Shown piece by piece: positions 19,401 to 27,810 of a DNA stretch of 64,000 nt. The position numbers and the translations under genes were made by a program. Every line of letters begins with the position of its first letter. Within the stretch, counting starts at the first letter, position 1. The notes beneath the pieces were generated by a model, which was given only the letters and a program-made list of their open reading frames with translations, had not been told where the DNA came from and did not search any database. The stretch comes from Rubripirellula amarantea (GTDB taxonomy: Bacteria > Planctomycetota > Planctomycetia > Pirellulales > Pirellulaceae), in NCBI RefSeq assembly GCF_007859865.1, contig NZ_SJPI01000003.1, forward strand, positions 558,001-622,000, read 5' to 3'.

Positions 19401-20229
19401 GCACATCGTCACCATCGCCAACGACGGTCAAGAAGTGATTGAACTTCTTAGTCGGAACGAGTTTGACGTGATCCTAATGGACGTCCAAATGCCTCGGATT
19501 GATGGATTGGAAGCGACACGGCAAATTCGCGAACTCGAAGGCGATTTGGGGAACCATATTCCGATCATTGCAATGACTGCCCATGCAATGAAGGGCGATC
19601 GCGAAAAATGTCTCGACGCCGGCATGGACGAATACATCGCCAAACCAATCCGCATCGGCACGCTGCGAGAGAAACTTCTCTATGTGATGCCCCAAGATGA
19701 AGAGCAAGATGAGGAGGGCGATGAACGAGGCTTCGAAGAAGGTGAAAACGGCCGCAGCGACAACCGCAATGACGCCGACAATTTAGATGCGTCGGCGGAT
19801 TCGGAAAACAAGGAAGCGGACGAAAACTCCATTCCACAGACGTCCGAAACGGAAACCACCTCGGCTTCACCTACGTCCGACGATCCCCCACCGATCGATT
19901 GGGACCATGCTCATGCGACCGTTGGTGGTGACCCCAAGTTGTTGGCTGAGTTGATGGCGGTCTACGTGGGTGAGGCGGAACATATCCTTCGTCAAATCGC
20001 GACGGCACGTGCCAATGGCGAAACCGAACAAATGGGTCGGTTTGTTCACACTTTAAAAGGTGCGTCGCTTTCGGTGGGTGCTGTGCGAACGAGTGAGATT
20101 GCGGGATACTTGGAACAGGATTGCAAGACGAAAGACGTGGCGGAACTAAGCGAACAGTTCGATCAATTGAGCGCTGCCACCTTGGCAGCGATTGAGGCAA
20201 TCCAGAACCATCTTAGCAACGAATCCTAA
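16411..20229 (+). CDS. Multi-PAS hybrid histidine kinase with two receivers and an Hpt domain
   Basis: The 1272-residue protein is a complete phosphorelay in one chain. Four PAS/PAC domains span about residues 60-560, each ending with a D(V/I)T-type PAC motif. The HisKA domain has SHEIRTPMNAIIGM with the phospho-His at 585. The HATPase domain runs from about 690 to 805 with DTGIGI and GGTGLGLAI. Receiver 1 has VVDDNETNRK and phospho-Asp 884 in ITDVNMPEMSG. Receiver 2 has LAEDNIINQK and phospho-Asp 1024 in LMDVQMPRIDG. An acidic linker leads to an Hpt domain with phospho-His 1213 in HTLKGASLSVGA. No membrane segment is seen, so it should sense a cytoplasmic signal. It resembles BarA/RpfC-like sensors in domain order. 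Confidence 0.95.
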   Translation: MMSESTTEAPCLTHSLSHVPKSLDGDAMNHPNADPKPIASDGEARGDNHLSHTPPPSLGCPELLRSFIREFTWTGTLEGSFTWLEPASETLWGCPASELLGDLDKRLQFIHPDDRNHVQAMWKQIARKPRIELEYRVVGKGSSPQWIAETIVRDDNDGDVASCCGLIRIITDRHHLEGALRDSEAVYLSLVESLPLSVLRKDAKGRIQYANNRACEQIGKPVEDLIGKSDFDLFPADLAKKYMEDDQEVIHSGKLYHDVERHQAGEGKQIHVEVWKAPVHSARGDVVGIQVMFWDVTNQKDAEHQIEFEKFLLSTLLETVPESIYFKDADSRFIRLSQSCARKFGVDDPSLAIGKSDADFFSKEHARKALADEKMVMQTGEPILAEVECETHNDGRVTYCATTKVPLKDPRGHILGTFGISRDVTEQIIAEKELARERDLLRTIINNVPDLIYVKDRAGRFVVANVALLKLLGLESLDDILGKTDYDFSPPEHACHYVADDQNVMRSRKPLLDREESHRSESGDELCLLTTKVPLLNTEDEVIGVVGIGHDITERKKADREILRAKESADKANRAKSDFLANMSHEIRTPMNAIIGMTDLVLDTELKPSQRNFLSMVSESAESLLAVINDILDFSKIESGKLEIERRVFDIRESLGDTMKTLGLKAHSKGLELAFRVAPAVPRFAVGDIGRLRQVVINLVGNAVKFTHQGEVVVEVNLVKLTDRNVTLRIGVRDTGIGIPEHKLETIFNEFEQADTSTTRRFGGTGLGLAISSRIAALMDGEISVDSEVDRGSLFSFDVKLRIAPEDAEEQKKDEERLTMRGAVVVGGTSVLVVDDNETNRKILDEILSGWGMIATLVESGKEALDALRSASSRQQPFGLVITDVNMPEMSGYDFIKHVRSDENIAPTQIVVLTSGRRDEEEELDQTLNVNERLMKPVKQSELFDSIVRILGINAAEDSGHKHLSPIPKNVNHLRILLAEDNIINQKLAVGVLSRDGHIVTIANDGQEVIELLSRNEFDVILMDVQMPRIDGLEATRQIRELEGDLGNHIPIIAMTAHAMKGDREKCLDAGMDEYIAKPIRIGTLREKLLYVMPQDEEQDEEGDERGFEEGENGRSDNRNDADNLDASADSENKEADENSIPQTSETETTSASPTSDDPPPIDWDHAHATVGGDPKLLAELMAVYVGEAEHILRQIATARANGETEQMGRFVHTLKGASLSVGAVRTSEIAGYLEQDCKTKDVAELSEQFDQLSAATLAAIEAIQNHLSNES

Positions 20230-20246
20230 TCCCAGCGAACTGAACT

Positions 20247-20789
20247 TTGAGCGAGAGTCTTCCGATCCGAATTGGCGTCGTCACGGTTTCCGACCGAGCT
20301 TCTCGGGGTGAGTACGAAGACCTCGGCGGACCGGCGATCGTCGCCTATTTGAACGACGTACTAGCGAGTGACTTTGAAACCGTTGCCCGTGTGATCCCCG
20401 ACGACACCGCCACAATTTCCGAGACATTGAAGCAGCTTTGCGACGGTGAGCAATGTTGTTTGGTCGTAACAACGGGCGGAACTGGCCCCGCAAAACGCGA
20501 CGTCACACCCGAGGCGACCGAAGCGGTTTGCGAGAAGATGATGCCCGGCTTCGGTGAACTGATGCGAAAGGTATCGCTCGAAAAAGTCCCGACTGCGATT
20601 CTGTCACGTCAAACCGCTGGCATACGCGGTTCTTGCTTGATCGTGAATTTGCCTGGAAAGCCAAAAGCGATCGCAGAATGTCTCGACGCCGTGTTCCCGG
20701 CAATTCCTTACTGCATCGATTTGATCGACGGCCCTCGAGTGGAAACCGATCCGAATCGGGTTGTCGCATTCCGCCCCCGATCGAAGTAA
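20247..20789 (+). CDS. mogA: Molybdopterin adenylyltransferase MogA
   Basis: This 180-residue MoaB/Mog-fold protein carries TTGGTGPAKRDVTPEAT, the family's substrate-binding signature, and LPIRIGVVTVSDRASRGEYED at the N-terminus. MogA adenylylates molybdopterin before molybdenum insertion. The frame starts with TTG at 20247, which gives an N-terminus of normal length; no ATG lies nearby. ILSRQTAGIRGSCLIVNLPG and the following acidic stretch are also family-typical. It lies 17 nt after the hybrid kinase gene but is not functionally linked to it; moaC is found separately at 48.5 kb. Confidence 0.9.
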   Translation: MSESLPIRIGVVTVSDRASRGEYEDLGGPAIVAYLNDVLASDFETVARVIPDDTATISETLKQLCDGEQCCLVVTTGGTGPAKRDVTPEATEAVCEKMMPGFGELMRKVSLEKVPTAILSRQTAGIRGSCLIVNLPGKPKAIAECLDAVFPAIPYCIDLIDGPRVETDPNRVVAFRPRSK

Positions 20790-20861
20790 GCAATCAAGAT
20801 CGTGATCGAAGCGGCGATCTTCAAGCGACGCGAGGGCACGAGCCCGGTATCAACGGCGAAA

Positions 20862-20892
20862 AGCTCGAGCAGTTTTTCAACTTGCTCGAGCT
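20862..20892. terminator. 10-bp perfect hairpin between convergent mogA and TolC-family gene
   Basis: AGCTCGAGCA (20862-20871) and TGCTCGAGCT (20883-20892) form a perfect 10-bp stem with an 11-nt loop. A weaker hairpin follows (GCGAGAGT near 20901 with ACTCTCGC near 20939). There is no clean U-tract, so this may act as a bidirectional or factor-aided terminator between the two convergent genes. Confidence 0.4.
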
Positions 20893-21010
20893 ATCGCGGG
20901 GCGAGAGTGGTAGATCCGAAGCGCGTAATCGGAAGACTCTCGCCATGCCTCCGCCCAGGAGAATGGTTAGCAGCGAATGCTTTTCGCTGAAGGTGTCTTA
21001 AAAGACATAG

Positions 21011-23434
21011 TTAGGGCATAGGTACCGCTCGACGGCGGACAGGCTGAGGTGCTCCGCTGATGTCAATTTCAGCTTCGTGGTTGATTGGGGTAACGCTGCC
21101 GGACGGTGGAGCCAAATCGTCCATCGAGTCAGGCAGAGAATCTGGAGTTGGCAAGGGAACCGAACGCCGTGGCTCGTAAGCCGGTGGCCCTTGAGGCGAA
21201 GTATTTTGAGGGCTCATCAATTCACTGGGGGTGTCCCCGAATTCGCTCAATGGAACACTGTTGGGAATGTCGATAGGATCGCGAGTGATTTCGATGCCAG
21301 CTCCCATAGGATCGTGGCCATACGATCCGGGGCCATCCAAGATCACTTCGCCTTCATATTCACCAGGAAAATTCGGCGGCAGACCATCAACAGAGTCCAG
21401 ATCGCCAGCATGGTGCAGTGCCGCATCAGCGTCGCCCAGGGGTCCACGACGAACCACGCCGGGTCGGCTGACGCCATACTGAACCTTCTTCCCAGCACTG
21501 CGTTCGCGAGCACGTTCAAGTGCGTCCCAATAAGCTTTCTTGTGCCAAGTACCTTCGTGCAAGGTGATGTTGCTGTTCGCGAGCATCGTGCCTTTGAGGT
21601 AATCGACGTAGTTGATTGACTTGTTGTATTCCGAAAGAGCTTGGTAGTACGCCAGTTCCGCGTCTGCCTTGCGTTGCTGACTTTGCAGCACCACGTTCAC
21701 TGGACTGCGACCACCGATAAATTCAGCCAAGCGTGCTTCGACTTCGGCTTCGGCCGACTGCCATCGCTGAGCGTTGGTTTGAACAAGTTGGTAGTGCGTG
21801 GATGTCTTGGCAACCGCGTCGCTGAGTTGGCTGACCATCAAACGTTCGGCGTCTTGGATGTAAGCACGAGATTGTTGCAAGCGAAGCTGCGAACCTCGAA
21901 TGCGAGCACGTTCTCGACGAGCACCAATTGCCGGAGGAGTAATTTCAAGACGAACGGCACCTTCTTGGTAGTTGCCTTCAGTTAATTCACCCAATGCACT
22001 GCTGCCGATTGCTGGTGAGTTGACGCTTTGGCGAGTCGGTGGGCCGAGAGTGTCGCCGACACCCACCCAACGGTACAGAAGCGACAGGTTCACTTCCGGA
22101 AGGATTTGGTTCTTGGCCGAAATCTGCTCGAGTTCGCGTTGCTTGATCACAGTGCGACCGCGGCGAAGTTCAGGACTCAAGTACAGCATTTGTGAAACGA
22201 TTTCGTCCCAGTCAAATTCAAGACGGGCAATGGAAGGCTCGTCGATGGGGCGAATCAATCGTCCGTCGGTGGGAGCGATACCGATCATTTCACGAAGACG
22301 ACGCTCGTTGCCGTAAACGCCTGCACGATCGCTGCCGGGAAGGTTCGAACCCGCCAGTGCCGATTCCAAGCGTGCTTTGAACTCAAAGTATTGAACACGA
22401 GCTTGCTGAACTTCTTGAATCGTCCCCGTTCCGTTGTCCAAGTTCAACTGAGCAAACTTGGCCGTCGCAATCGCACTGTTGCGACCGATGATCGCCGTCG
22501 AAACATTGCGATACGAAACATACAGGTCCCAGTAGGCCACTTCGACGTCACGGACGAGGTTACGCACTTGAATTTCAAAGTCTGTGATCGCGATGTCTTC
22601 GTTCAGGCTAGCCAACACGACGGGAATACGGTTGACCAGGGTTCCCCGATTTCGCATCAATGGGTGCTGAACCTGAGCTTCGATGACCGCGGTGTAGTCG
22701 CTCGGATTGACTCGCAGAGCTCCCAGCGTGTCAGTCGGCGTGTTGCTTCGGTTGTAAATGATTTGCTCGCGAAGCGTAGCGACGCCACCGGTAGCGTATC
22801 GCTTGCTGAGCGCGAATTGCTGAGTCACATCGGTCGCTTGGTTGATCGCGGTCGAAACACCACTGTCGCGAGAGTTTGACGGACGATCGGTCGTGCTGAA
22901 GTTAACAAATCCGCTCGCTTGAGCATCGAATTCGGACAAGGCATCTTCCACGCCACCGATTTGGTTCGCTCGCAGCACACCACGTGGAAGCACGCGATTG
23001 CCAGAACCGTCAATCGTCAAAGGCACCGATTGAGTCGTCGATTGTGAGATTGCAACATCGTAGACGCTGCCGAGTTGATCAGCCGAAGCACTGGTGAACT
23101 GAGCCGCAACATTTTGACGAGTCTCGGCGTTGCCGCTGGTGGTCACAAAGAACTTGGCATTTTGAACCGCAAGCGAGACGCATTCTTCCAACGACAGGTC
23201 CCAGAACTTGTAGTCGTGGTTACCTATTGTCAGCGGTGCATAAGACTCGGTGGTCTCAGCAAGCGAATCGATATCCACATCGGGATACTCGATCTGAGTC
23301 GCGGTATTCAGATAATACTGAAGATCCGGCGACTCATTCATGAAGAATGGCTGCGTGGGCGTGCATCCAGTCGCCATGAAGACGGCTAGTGCAAGTTGCA
23401 GATAAGTAATCGTTTTTAGTAACGAGCGGTTCAT
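21011..23434 (-). CDS. TolC-family outer membrane efflux lipoprotein with long C-terminal tail
   Basis: The start at 23434 (GGAAG upstream) gives a lipoprotein signal LALAVFMATGC with the acylated cysteine at the end. The body, with repeated long helices such as NLVRDVEVAYWDLYVSYRNV and RVQYFEFKARLESALAG, is the alpha-barrel repeat of outer membrane efflux proteins that form TolC-like channels. The protein has about 807 residues, nearly twice the usual length; the extra is a C-terminal Pro/Gly/Asp-rich tail of about 170 residues. No periplasmic adaptor or inner membrane pump gene lies next to it. The channel would need partners encoded elsewhere. An unrelated secreted hypothetical gene lies upstream. 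Confidence 0.85.
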   Translation of the reverse strand: MNRSLLKTITYLQLALAVFMATGCTPTQPFFMNESPDLQYYLNTATQIEYPDVDIDSLAETTESYAPLTIGNHDYKFWDLSLEECVSLAVQNAKFFVTTSGNAETRQNVAAQFTSASADQLGSVYDVAISQSTTQSVPLTIDGSGNRVLPRGVLRANQIGGVEDALSEFDAQASGFVNFSTTDRPSNSRDSGVSTAINQATDVTQQFALSKRYATGGVATLREQIIYNRSNTPTDTLGALRVNPSDYTAVIEAQVQHPLMRNRGTLVNRIPVVLASLNEDIAITDFEIQVRNLVRDVEVAYWDLYVSYRNVSTAIIGRNSAIATAKFAQLNLDNGTGTIQEVQQARVQYFEFKARLESALAGSNLPGSDRAGVYGNERRLREMIGIAPTDGRLIRPIDEPSIARLEFDWDEIVSQMLYLSPELRRGRTVIKQRELEQISAKNQILPEVNLSLLYRWVGVGDTLGPPTRQSVNSPAIGSSALGELTEGNYQEGAVRLEITPPAIGARRERARIRGSQLRLQQSRAYIQDAERLMVSQLSDAVAKTSTHYQLVQTNAQRWQSAEAEVEARLAEFIGGRSPVNVVLQSQQRKADAELAYYQALSEYNKSINYVDYLKGTMLANSNITLHEGTWHKKAYWDALERARERSAGKKVQYGVSRPGVVRRGPLGDADAALHHAGDLDSVDGLPPNFPGEYEGEVILDGPGSYGHDPMGAGIEITRDPIDIPNSVPLSEFGDTPSELMSPQNTSPQGPPAYEPRRSVPLPTPDSLPDSMDDLAPPSGSVTPINHEAEIDISGAPQPVRRRAVPMP

Positions 23435-23592
23435 GCTCTGGACTTCCGGGGTCGTGCCGCCGTGAAACGCACCAACAGAAACAACGCAACACGCGTCTTG
23501 TCTGTGCGAACCGTACGGGTCGATTGTGGAAGCCCCCCACAAGGTTTCTTCATCAGCGTGTCAGTAGCCCACCGGCAAGTCGCTTTAGCAGT

Positions 23593-23608
23593 TACTTGAG
23601 GTCAAGTA
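23593..23608. promoter_or_regulatory. Perfect palindrome upstream of the TolC-family gene
   Basis: TACTTGA-GG-TCAAGTA is a perfect 7-bp inverted repeat about 160 bp upstream of the TolC-like start. A second short palindrome GTCAAA-C-TTTGAC lies at 23675-23687. Either may be an operator for a dimeric regulator. No regulator gene is adjacent. Confidence 0.35.
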
Positions 23609-23732
23609 CGAGCAAAAGCGATGACACGATTAATGAGGAAACCTCACCCAGGTACTTGTATCGGCCGCTCAGATGTCAAACTTTGACGGTTCTGAGAAAA
23701 AAAGTGATCAACTTTCCTGGGCCTGCTTTTCA

Positions 23733-24359
23733 CTAGGATCCGGTTTGCCGAATCCATTCAGCGAGCGTTCGTTGCGAACGAAAAATCGACACGGAATCCT
23801 CGTCTTCGGACAAGCTACGGATCGAATCGTATTCATTTTCGATCTCGTCGACTTCGATATCTTCAACTGGCATATCTTCAACTGGCATATCTTCAGTTGG
23901 CGTGTCGTCGTCGGATCCGGGAAGTTCAGTGTCGATTTCTAGCAGATCACTATCTTCCATGGGTTCCACATCGACTGAGCGTGAAACTGCGTGCTTGTTG
24001 TGCGGTTCTTGTGGATCGCGTGAACCGATCCGCATTCGTTCGTAAGGCTTAGGATAAAAGTAGTGCGTTTCCATCCGCGGCGCGTCGCACTCGTAGTAGC
24101 CCTTGTGCTCGGCACGGTGCCAAGCCATCGCCTCTTGGCTGGTGGGAGCGATCTTGTACAGGATCTTTCCCTCCCAATAGCTCGGTCGATTCAATCGACG
24201 TCGGTGACCGGCGGGTAAGTTGTTCCCTAGAGGTCCAATCACATCGATCCGCTCATGCACCGGTTGGCATTCACGATCAGGATGGTGGGCGTTGACGTGA
24301 TCACTGGTCGAGATCGACGCGACCAAGAACAAGAAGACAACACTTTGATGGGTGCGCAT
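23733..24359 (-). CDS. Secreted hypothetical protein with acidic VEDMP repeats
   Basis: I do not recognise a family. The start at 24359 gives a signal peptide (SVVFLFLVASISTSDHVNA). The mature part has a His/Arg/Tyr-rich middle (SYWEGKILYKIAPTSQEAMA, WHRAEHKGYYECDAPRMETH) that may be a small folded domain, followed by an acidic tail with three copies of a five-residue unit (TEDMP/VEDMP/VEDIE). The total is 208 residues. It lies about 300 bp upstream of the TolC-like gene in the same direction. Probably periplasmic or surface-exposed. Confidence 0.55.
   Translation of the reverse strand: MRTHQSVVFLFLVASISTSDHVNAHHPDRECQPVHERIDVIGPLGNNLPAGHRRRLNRPSYWEGKILYKIAPTSQEAMAWHRAEHKGYYECDAPRMETHYFYPKPYERMRIGSRDPQEPHNKHAVSRSVDVEPMEDSDLLEIDTELPGSDDDTPTEDMPVEDMPVEDIEVDEIENEYDSIRSLSEDEDSVSIFRSQRTLAEWIRQTGS
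23856..23900 (-). repeat. Three tandem 15-bp units in the acidic tail
   Basis: Units at 23856, 23871 and 23886 (consensus CATATCTTCAACTGG) differ at one to three positions. They encode the repeated acidic pentapeptides of the secreted hypothetical protein on the minus strand and keep the reading frame. Confidence 0.88.
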
Positions 24360-24477
24360 AAGAAATCCAATCCGTCCGTGAAACTGCCAACCCCAATCCA
24401 TCGAGGAAGACACGGTCAGCCTCGCCGTGTAATGTCAGATTCGACGGTTGGACCAGATGGATTGATTGCCGGTCCAA

Positions 24478-25398
24478 TTAAAAGGGTTGTACCTGCGAGT
24501 CGCCATCACAATCGACACGATCCGCACGGCTCGATCTCGACAACCAACCGGTGATCGCAAACATGCAAACACTAGCGAAGAAACCAACCATGACGGCGGC
24601 GTAAACTCTTACCACGGCAACGAGAAACGCTGACCGAACGCTGGGATTCGTCGGCAATGAATCGTCGAGTGTTAAGAACTGGGCGAACCCTAAGCCAAGA
24701 ACTAACCCCGTGACCAACGCCACCGCTAACAATCCCTTGCCAATACAACGAAGCGTTCCTGAGTTACCGGTAGCTGTCGAATACACCAATCCCGCAATGA
24801 TCGGTTGGGCCACCCAGCAAACGGTCAGTACGGCCCAGTACATTGCCGCATCAATCCTTGTTTCCGCCAATCTCATCACCGCGAACAAGCCAGCAAATAT
24901 CACCGTTAGCGTTACGACGTTACCGATCGTGAATTGGCGACGTTCCCGATCGAGATCAGTACGAACACTGAATGAAAGACTCCAATGGCTGATGGCGAAA
25001 AGTTGGAACAGCACCACTTGCGAAACCACCATTCCCAAGACGCCTGAAATTAGAACGACTGGTGAGTTGTCACTCGCGACGCTCAGCAACCCCACGACCG
25101 CTGCTGTGACCGCCGCTTGTACAAATCTTCGCCAGACAATCGACGACACCACGGTGGCTACCCAAATGCCGCCGCTTGCCAATCCGTAAAGGCCCCCTGA
25201 GAAATACAGGCGAACGAGTTGCAGATTCCTATCGAGGGACTCATCGACTATCGATTCGGGGTTCGCCGACGTCAGACGCACGAACAGAACTGCATGAATC
25301 AGTGTCCAAGCTGCTATGATCAAGAGAGCCCACCAAGTTAGAATGGGTTTTCGACTGACATTTACGGGCAATTCAGTGGAAAGATTTTTAGTCGTCAT
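24478..25398 (-). CDS. Polytopic membrane protein of unknown function
   Basis: I do not recognise a family. The 306-residue protein has about seven to eight hydrophobic segments, for example WWALLIIAAWTLIHAVLFV, VVTLTVIFAGLFAVM, YWAVLTVCWVAQPIIAGLV and AVMVGFFASVCMFAIT. The loop SFSVRTDLDRERRQFTIGN is basic and probably cytoplasmic. The start is the ATG at 25398, as the frame's first codon is a TTG directly before it. It is divergent from the AroE-like gene with only 30 nt between the starts, so promoters must overlap. Confidence 0.6.
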   Translation of the reverse strand: MTTKNLSTELPVNVSRKPILTWWALLIIAAWTLIHAVLFVRLTSANPESIVDESLDRNLQLVRLYFSGGLYGLASGGIWVATVVSSIVWRRFVQAAVTAAVVGLLSVASDNSPVVLISGVLGMVVSQVVLFQLFAISHWSLSFSVRTDLDRERRQFTIGNVVTLTVIFAGLFAVMRLAETRIDAAMYWAVLTVCWVAQPIIAGLVYSTATGNSGTLRCIGKGLLAVALVTGLVLGLGFAQFLTLDDSLPTNPSVRSAFLVAVVRVYAAVMVGFFASVCMFAITGWLSRSSRADRVDCDGDSQVQPF

Positions 25399-25428
25399 CA
25401 AGCTCTCAAACGTATTTTACGATCACTC

Positions 25429-26184
25429 ATGGATGGTACCACAGAACCGATCATTGTCGTCATCGGACACCCGATCGCTGGCAATCCAAGTCAACTCGCC
25501 ATTGAGCGTTCGCTAGCCAAACTAGGATTGGAATGGCGGGTGCTTTCCTTTGATGTTGCGCCCAACGACGTCGCCAAAGCTCTTGATGGCTTTTCGGTTA
25601 CCGGGATCCAGGGGGTAATGATCGACCCCTCAATTAGAAACCAGGCGATGCAATGGTATGCCCAGTACGCTGAGCTTGACGAAGCAGCGGTCATTGATTG
25701 CCTTGACATGGGTGATGACGGCCGGTTCAAGGGAACTTACGAGCGGAAGAATTGGATCAACGATTTGATCGATTCACGAGAATTTGAGACGACCCGCTGG
25801 ATCGGAGAACTCCCCAGCGACGGTGAAGCCATCCCGCCTGTGGTTGATCCCGACAAGCTCTCAGCGGCTCCCAGCCTGATACCGCCCGAACCCGAAACCA
25901 TTGCGGCGGCTGACCTTATCCTGTTAGCCGACTTACCCGCCGAAATTAATGAAGACGATCCGCTTGAGGCTGAAGCTTGGCCCGAAAACGATGGAACATC
26001 ATTGGTCATTGATCTGACGTCGGGTCACGTCGACGCCGCTCGGATCGCTCGGCGAGGTTATCAGTTTGTTTCCGCCTTAGAAATCCAGACCGGCACATTG
26101 CAAAGATGCCTGCATCGTTGGACCGGCGAGGACGTCAGCAGCGAAACGATTGCCGAAGCCATCGAAGAATACCTTGGTGTCTGA
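25429..26184 (+). CDS. Shikimate dehydrogenase-like protein lacking catalytic motifs
   Basis: The first 35 residues (PIIVVIGHPIAGNPSQLAIE, then KLGLEWRVLSFDV) resemble the N-terminal substrate domain of AroE, whose signature is a GxP motif before a Ser-x-Ser. Here Asn-Pro-Ser takes that place. The NVTxPxK motif with the catalytic lysine is replaced by SVTGIQGVMIDPS, and no Rossmann GxGGxx loop is visible in the second half, which instead is acidic. The 251-residue length is near AroE's 270. It is therefore probably a non-catalytic paralogue or remodelled relative; function unknown. The next gene follows after 3 nt. Confidence 0.55.
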   Translation: MDGTTEPIIVVIGHPIAGNPSQLAIERSLAKLGLEWRVLSFDVAPNDVAKALDGFSVTGIQGVMIDPSIRNQAMQWYAQYAELDEAAVIDCLDMGDDGRFKGTYERKNWINDLIDSREFETTRWIGELPSDGEAIPPVVDPDKLSAAPSLIPPEPETIAAADLILLADLPAEINEDDPLEAEAWPENDGTSLVIDLTSGHVDAARIARRGYQFVSALEIQTGTLQRCLHRWTGEDVSSETIAEAIEEYLGV

Positions 26185-26187
26185 ACG

Positions 26188-26967
26188 ATGAACGATAAGA
26201 CAGACTCGTTCGTTCTACGAGACGACCGCATCATTGCCACTGTCGCGACGCTGCGGCGACGCATCGAAGAACGGTTTCCCGGTTCGGGCTTATCGGGTCT
26301 TTGCCAACGTTTGTTAGACGTGTCACAACACGCGGCAGAACGCGCCAACCAAATTAGTCAGCCGATCAAATCCATTCGCATCCTTGGGTTTGCGATGGCC
26401 ACTTTGCTAATTGTCGTTTTGGTTGCCTCGGTGATCTATGCGTTATTGAAAGTCGAGGCCGATAAGATTGGCGTGCTCGAATGGATTGCCGCCATTGAGT
26501 CTGGTCTCAACGACATCATCTTCTTCGCGATCGCTATCTACTTTTTGGTTCGGCTTGAAACACGAATCAAACGTGAGCGAACGTTAAAGGCTATTCACGA
26601 ACTTCGGGCAATTGCGCACATCATTGATATGCACCAACTGACCAAGAACCCTGAACGCTATGTACGCGAATGGACCGACACGAAGAACTCACCCAAGAAA
26701 ACGATGTCCGCGTTCGAACTCAATCGCTACCTCGATTACTGCAGCGAAATGTTGTCCTTGATCGGTAAGATCGCAGCACTCTACGTCCAACACTTCGACG
26801 ACGCCGATGCGGTCGCGGCAGTCAGTGAAGTAGAACAACTCACCACCGGCCTATCTCGTAAGATTTGGCAAAAGATCATGATCTTGGAACAGACTCGTGT
26901 TCTTGATGATTGCAATGACACCCAACCGGACCAACCCGATTCACCTTGCCCTACAACTCCGACTTAA
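26188..26967 (+). CDS. Two-helix membrane protein of unknown function
   Basis: I do not recognise a family. The 259-residue protein has two predicted membrane helices (FAMATLLIVVLVASVIYALL near residues 69-88 and LNDIIFFAIAIYFLVRL near 110-126) flanked by long helical cytoplasmic parts. ELRAIAHIIDMHQLTKNPER and SAFELNRYLDYCSEMLSLIG look like conserved helices. It is embedded between the AroE-like gene (3 nt gap) and the uracil-DNA glycosylase gene (3 nt gap), so the three are almost certainly one transcript. Role unknown. Confidence 0.65.
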   Translation: MNDKTDSFVLRDDRIIATVATLRRRIEERFPGSGLSGLCQRLLDVSQHAAERANQISQPIKSIRILGFAMATLLIVVLVASVIYALLKVEADKIGVLEWIAAIESGLNDIIFFAIAIYFLVRLETRIKRERTLKAIHELRAIAHIIDMHQLTKNPERYVREWTDTKNSPKKTMSAFELNRYLDYCSEMLSLIGKIAALYVQHFDDADAVAAVSEVEQLTTGLSRKIWQKIMILEQTRVLDDCNDTQPDQPDSPCPTTPT

Positions 26968-26970
26968 ACC

Positions 26971-27726
26971 ATGGCAACTCCTTCCAAACGGTCAGGGGCT
27001 CAGTCGGCTCGAACGGCTCTCATCAAAGCCGCCAAGAAGCTGCGTGACCGAGTCGACAAGCTAGAGTTTGCTGAACCGGTTACCCACGTCTACAACCCGC
27101 TGCGATACGCATGGAAATCGCACGAGGCGTACTTATCGATGGCCAATGACGCCGGCGCGAAGGTACTGTTTCTCGGCATGAACCCGGGGCCCTGGGGAAT
27201 GGCTCAAACTGGCGTTCCGTTTGGTGAAATCGCTGCGGTGAAAGATTGGCTCGGGATCCACGAGTCCGTCAAACATCCCAAGAATGAACATCCCAAGCGG
27301 ATCGTTGAGGGATTTGAATGTCAGCGAAGTGAAGTTAGCGGGCGTCGGCTGTGGGGCCTCTTTCAGTCCAAATACGAGCAGCCCTCGGATTTCTTCAAGC
27401 GACACTTCATCGCCAACTATTGCCCCTTGGTGTTCATGGAAAGCTCGGCACGCAACCGAACTCCCGACAAACTTCCGGCCGCCGAGCGTGAATTGCTCGA
27501 CTCGGCTTGCGACGCTCACTTACGAGCGGTGATCGATGCATTGAAACCCAAGCACTTGGTTGGTGTGGGTGCCTACGCCGAAAAATGCTTAGCCCGCGTG
27601 CTGGAAGAGGCATCCTACGATGCACATTTGTCACGCATCTTGCACCCTAGCCCTGCCTCCCCCGCTGCGAATAAAGACTGGTCGGGACAGGCAACAAAGC
27701 AGCTTATCCATGCCGGAGTCTGGTAA
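26971..27726 (+). CDS. Single-strand-selective uracil-DNA glycosylase (SMUG1-type)
   Basis: This 251-residue protein carries the uracil-DNA glycosylase signatures of the SMUG1 family. Motif 1 is FLGMNPGPWGMAQTGVPFGE, with the Asn of GMNPGPWG in the catalytic position, and motif 2 is HPSPASPAANKDW. SMUG1 removes uracil and hydroxymethyluracil from DNA, opening base-excision repair. The basic N-terminal extension (TPSKRSGAQS) may help DNA binding. SMUG1 is rare in bacteria outside a few groups including planctomycetes. It is the last of three tightly packed plus-strand genes. Confidence 0.9.
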   Translation: MATPSKRSGAQSARTALIKAAKKLRDRVDKLEFAEPVTHVYNPLRYAWKSHEAYLSMANDAGAKVLFLGMNPGPWGMAQTGVPFGEIAAVKDWLGIHESVKHPKNEHPKRIVEGFECQRSEVSGRRLWGLFQSKYEQPSDFFKRHFIANYCPLVFMESSARNRTPDKLPAAERELLDSACDAHLRAVIDALKPKHLVGVGAYAEKCLARVLEEASYDAHLSRILHPSPASPAANKDWSGQATKQLIHAGVW

Positions 27727-27810
27727 AACATAAGTATCGATTGATCAACCGCTCGCGCAATCCTGCGTCTTTTCCTGAGTTGACCGCCCGAAAAATTCCG
27801 AGAACCATTG

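Noticed and set aside
20633-21001. A 122-codon plus-strand frame overlapping the end of mogA
   Set aside because: Its first half is an out-of-frame shadow of mogA and the rest runs through the terminator-like hairpins between convergent genes.
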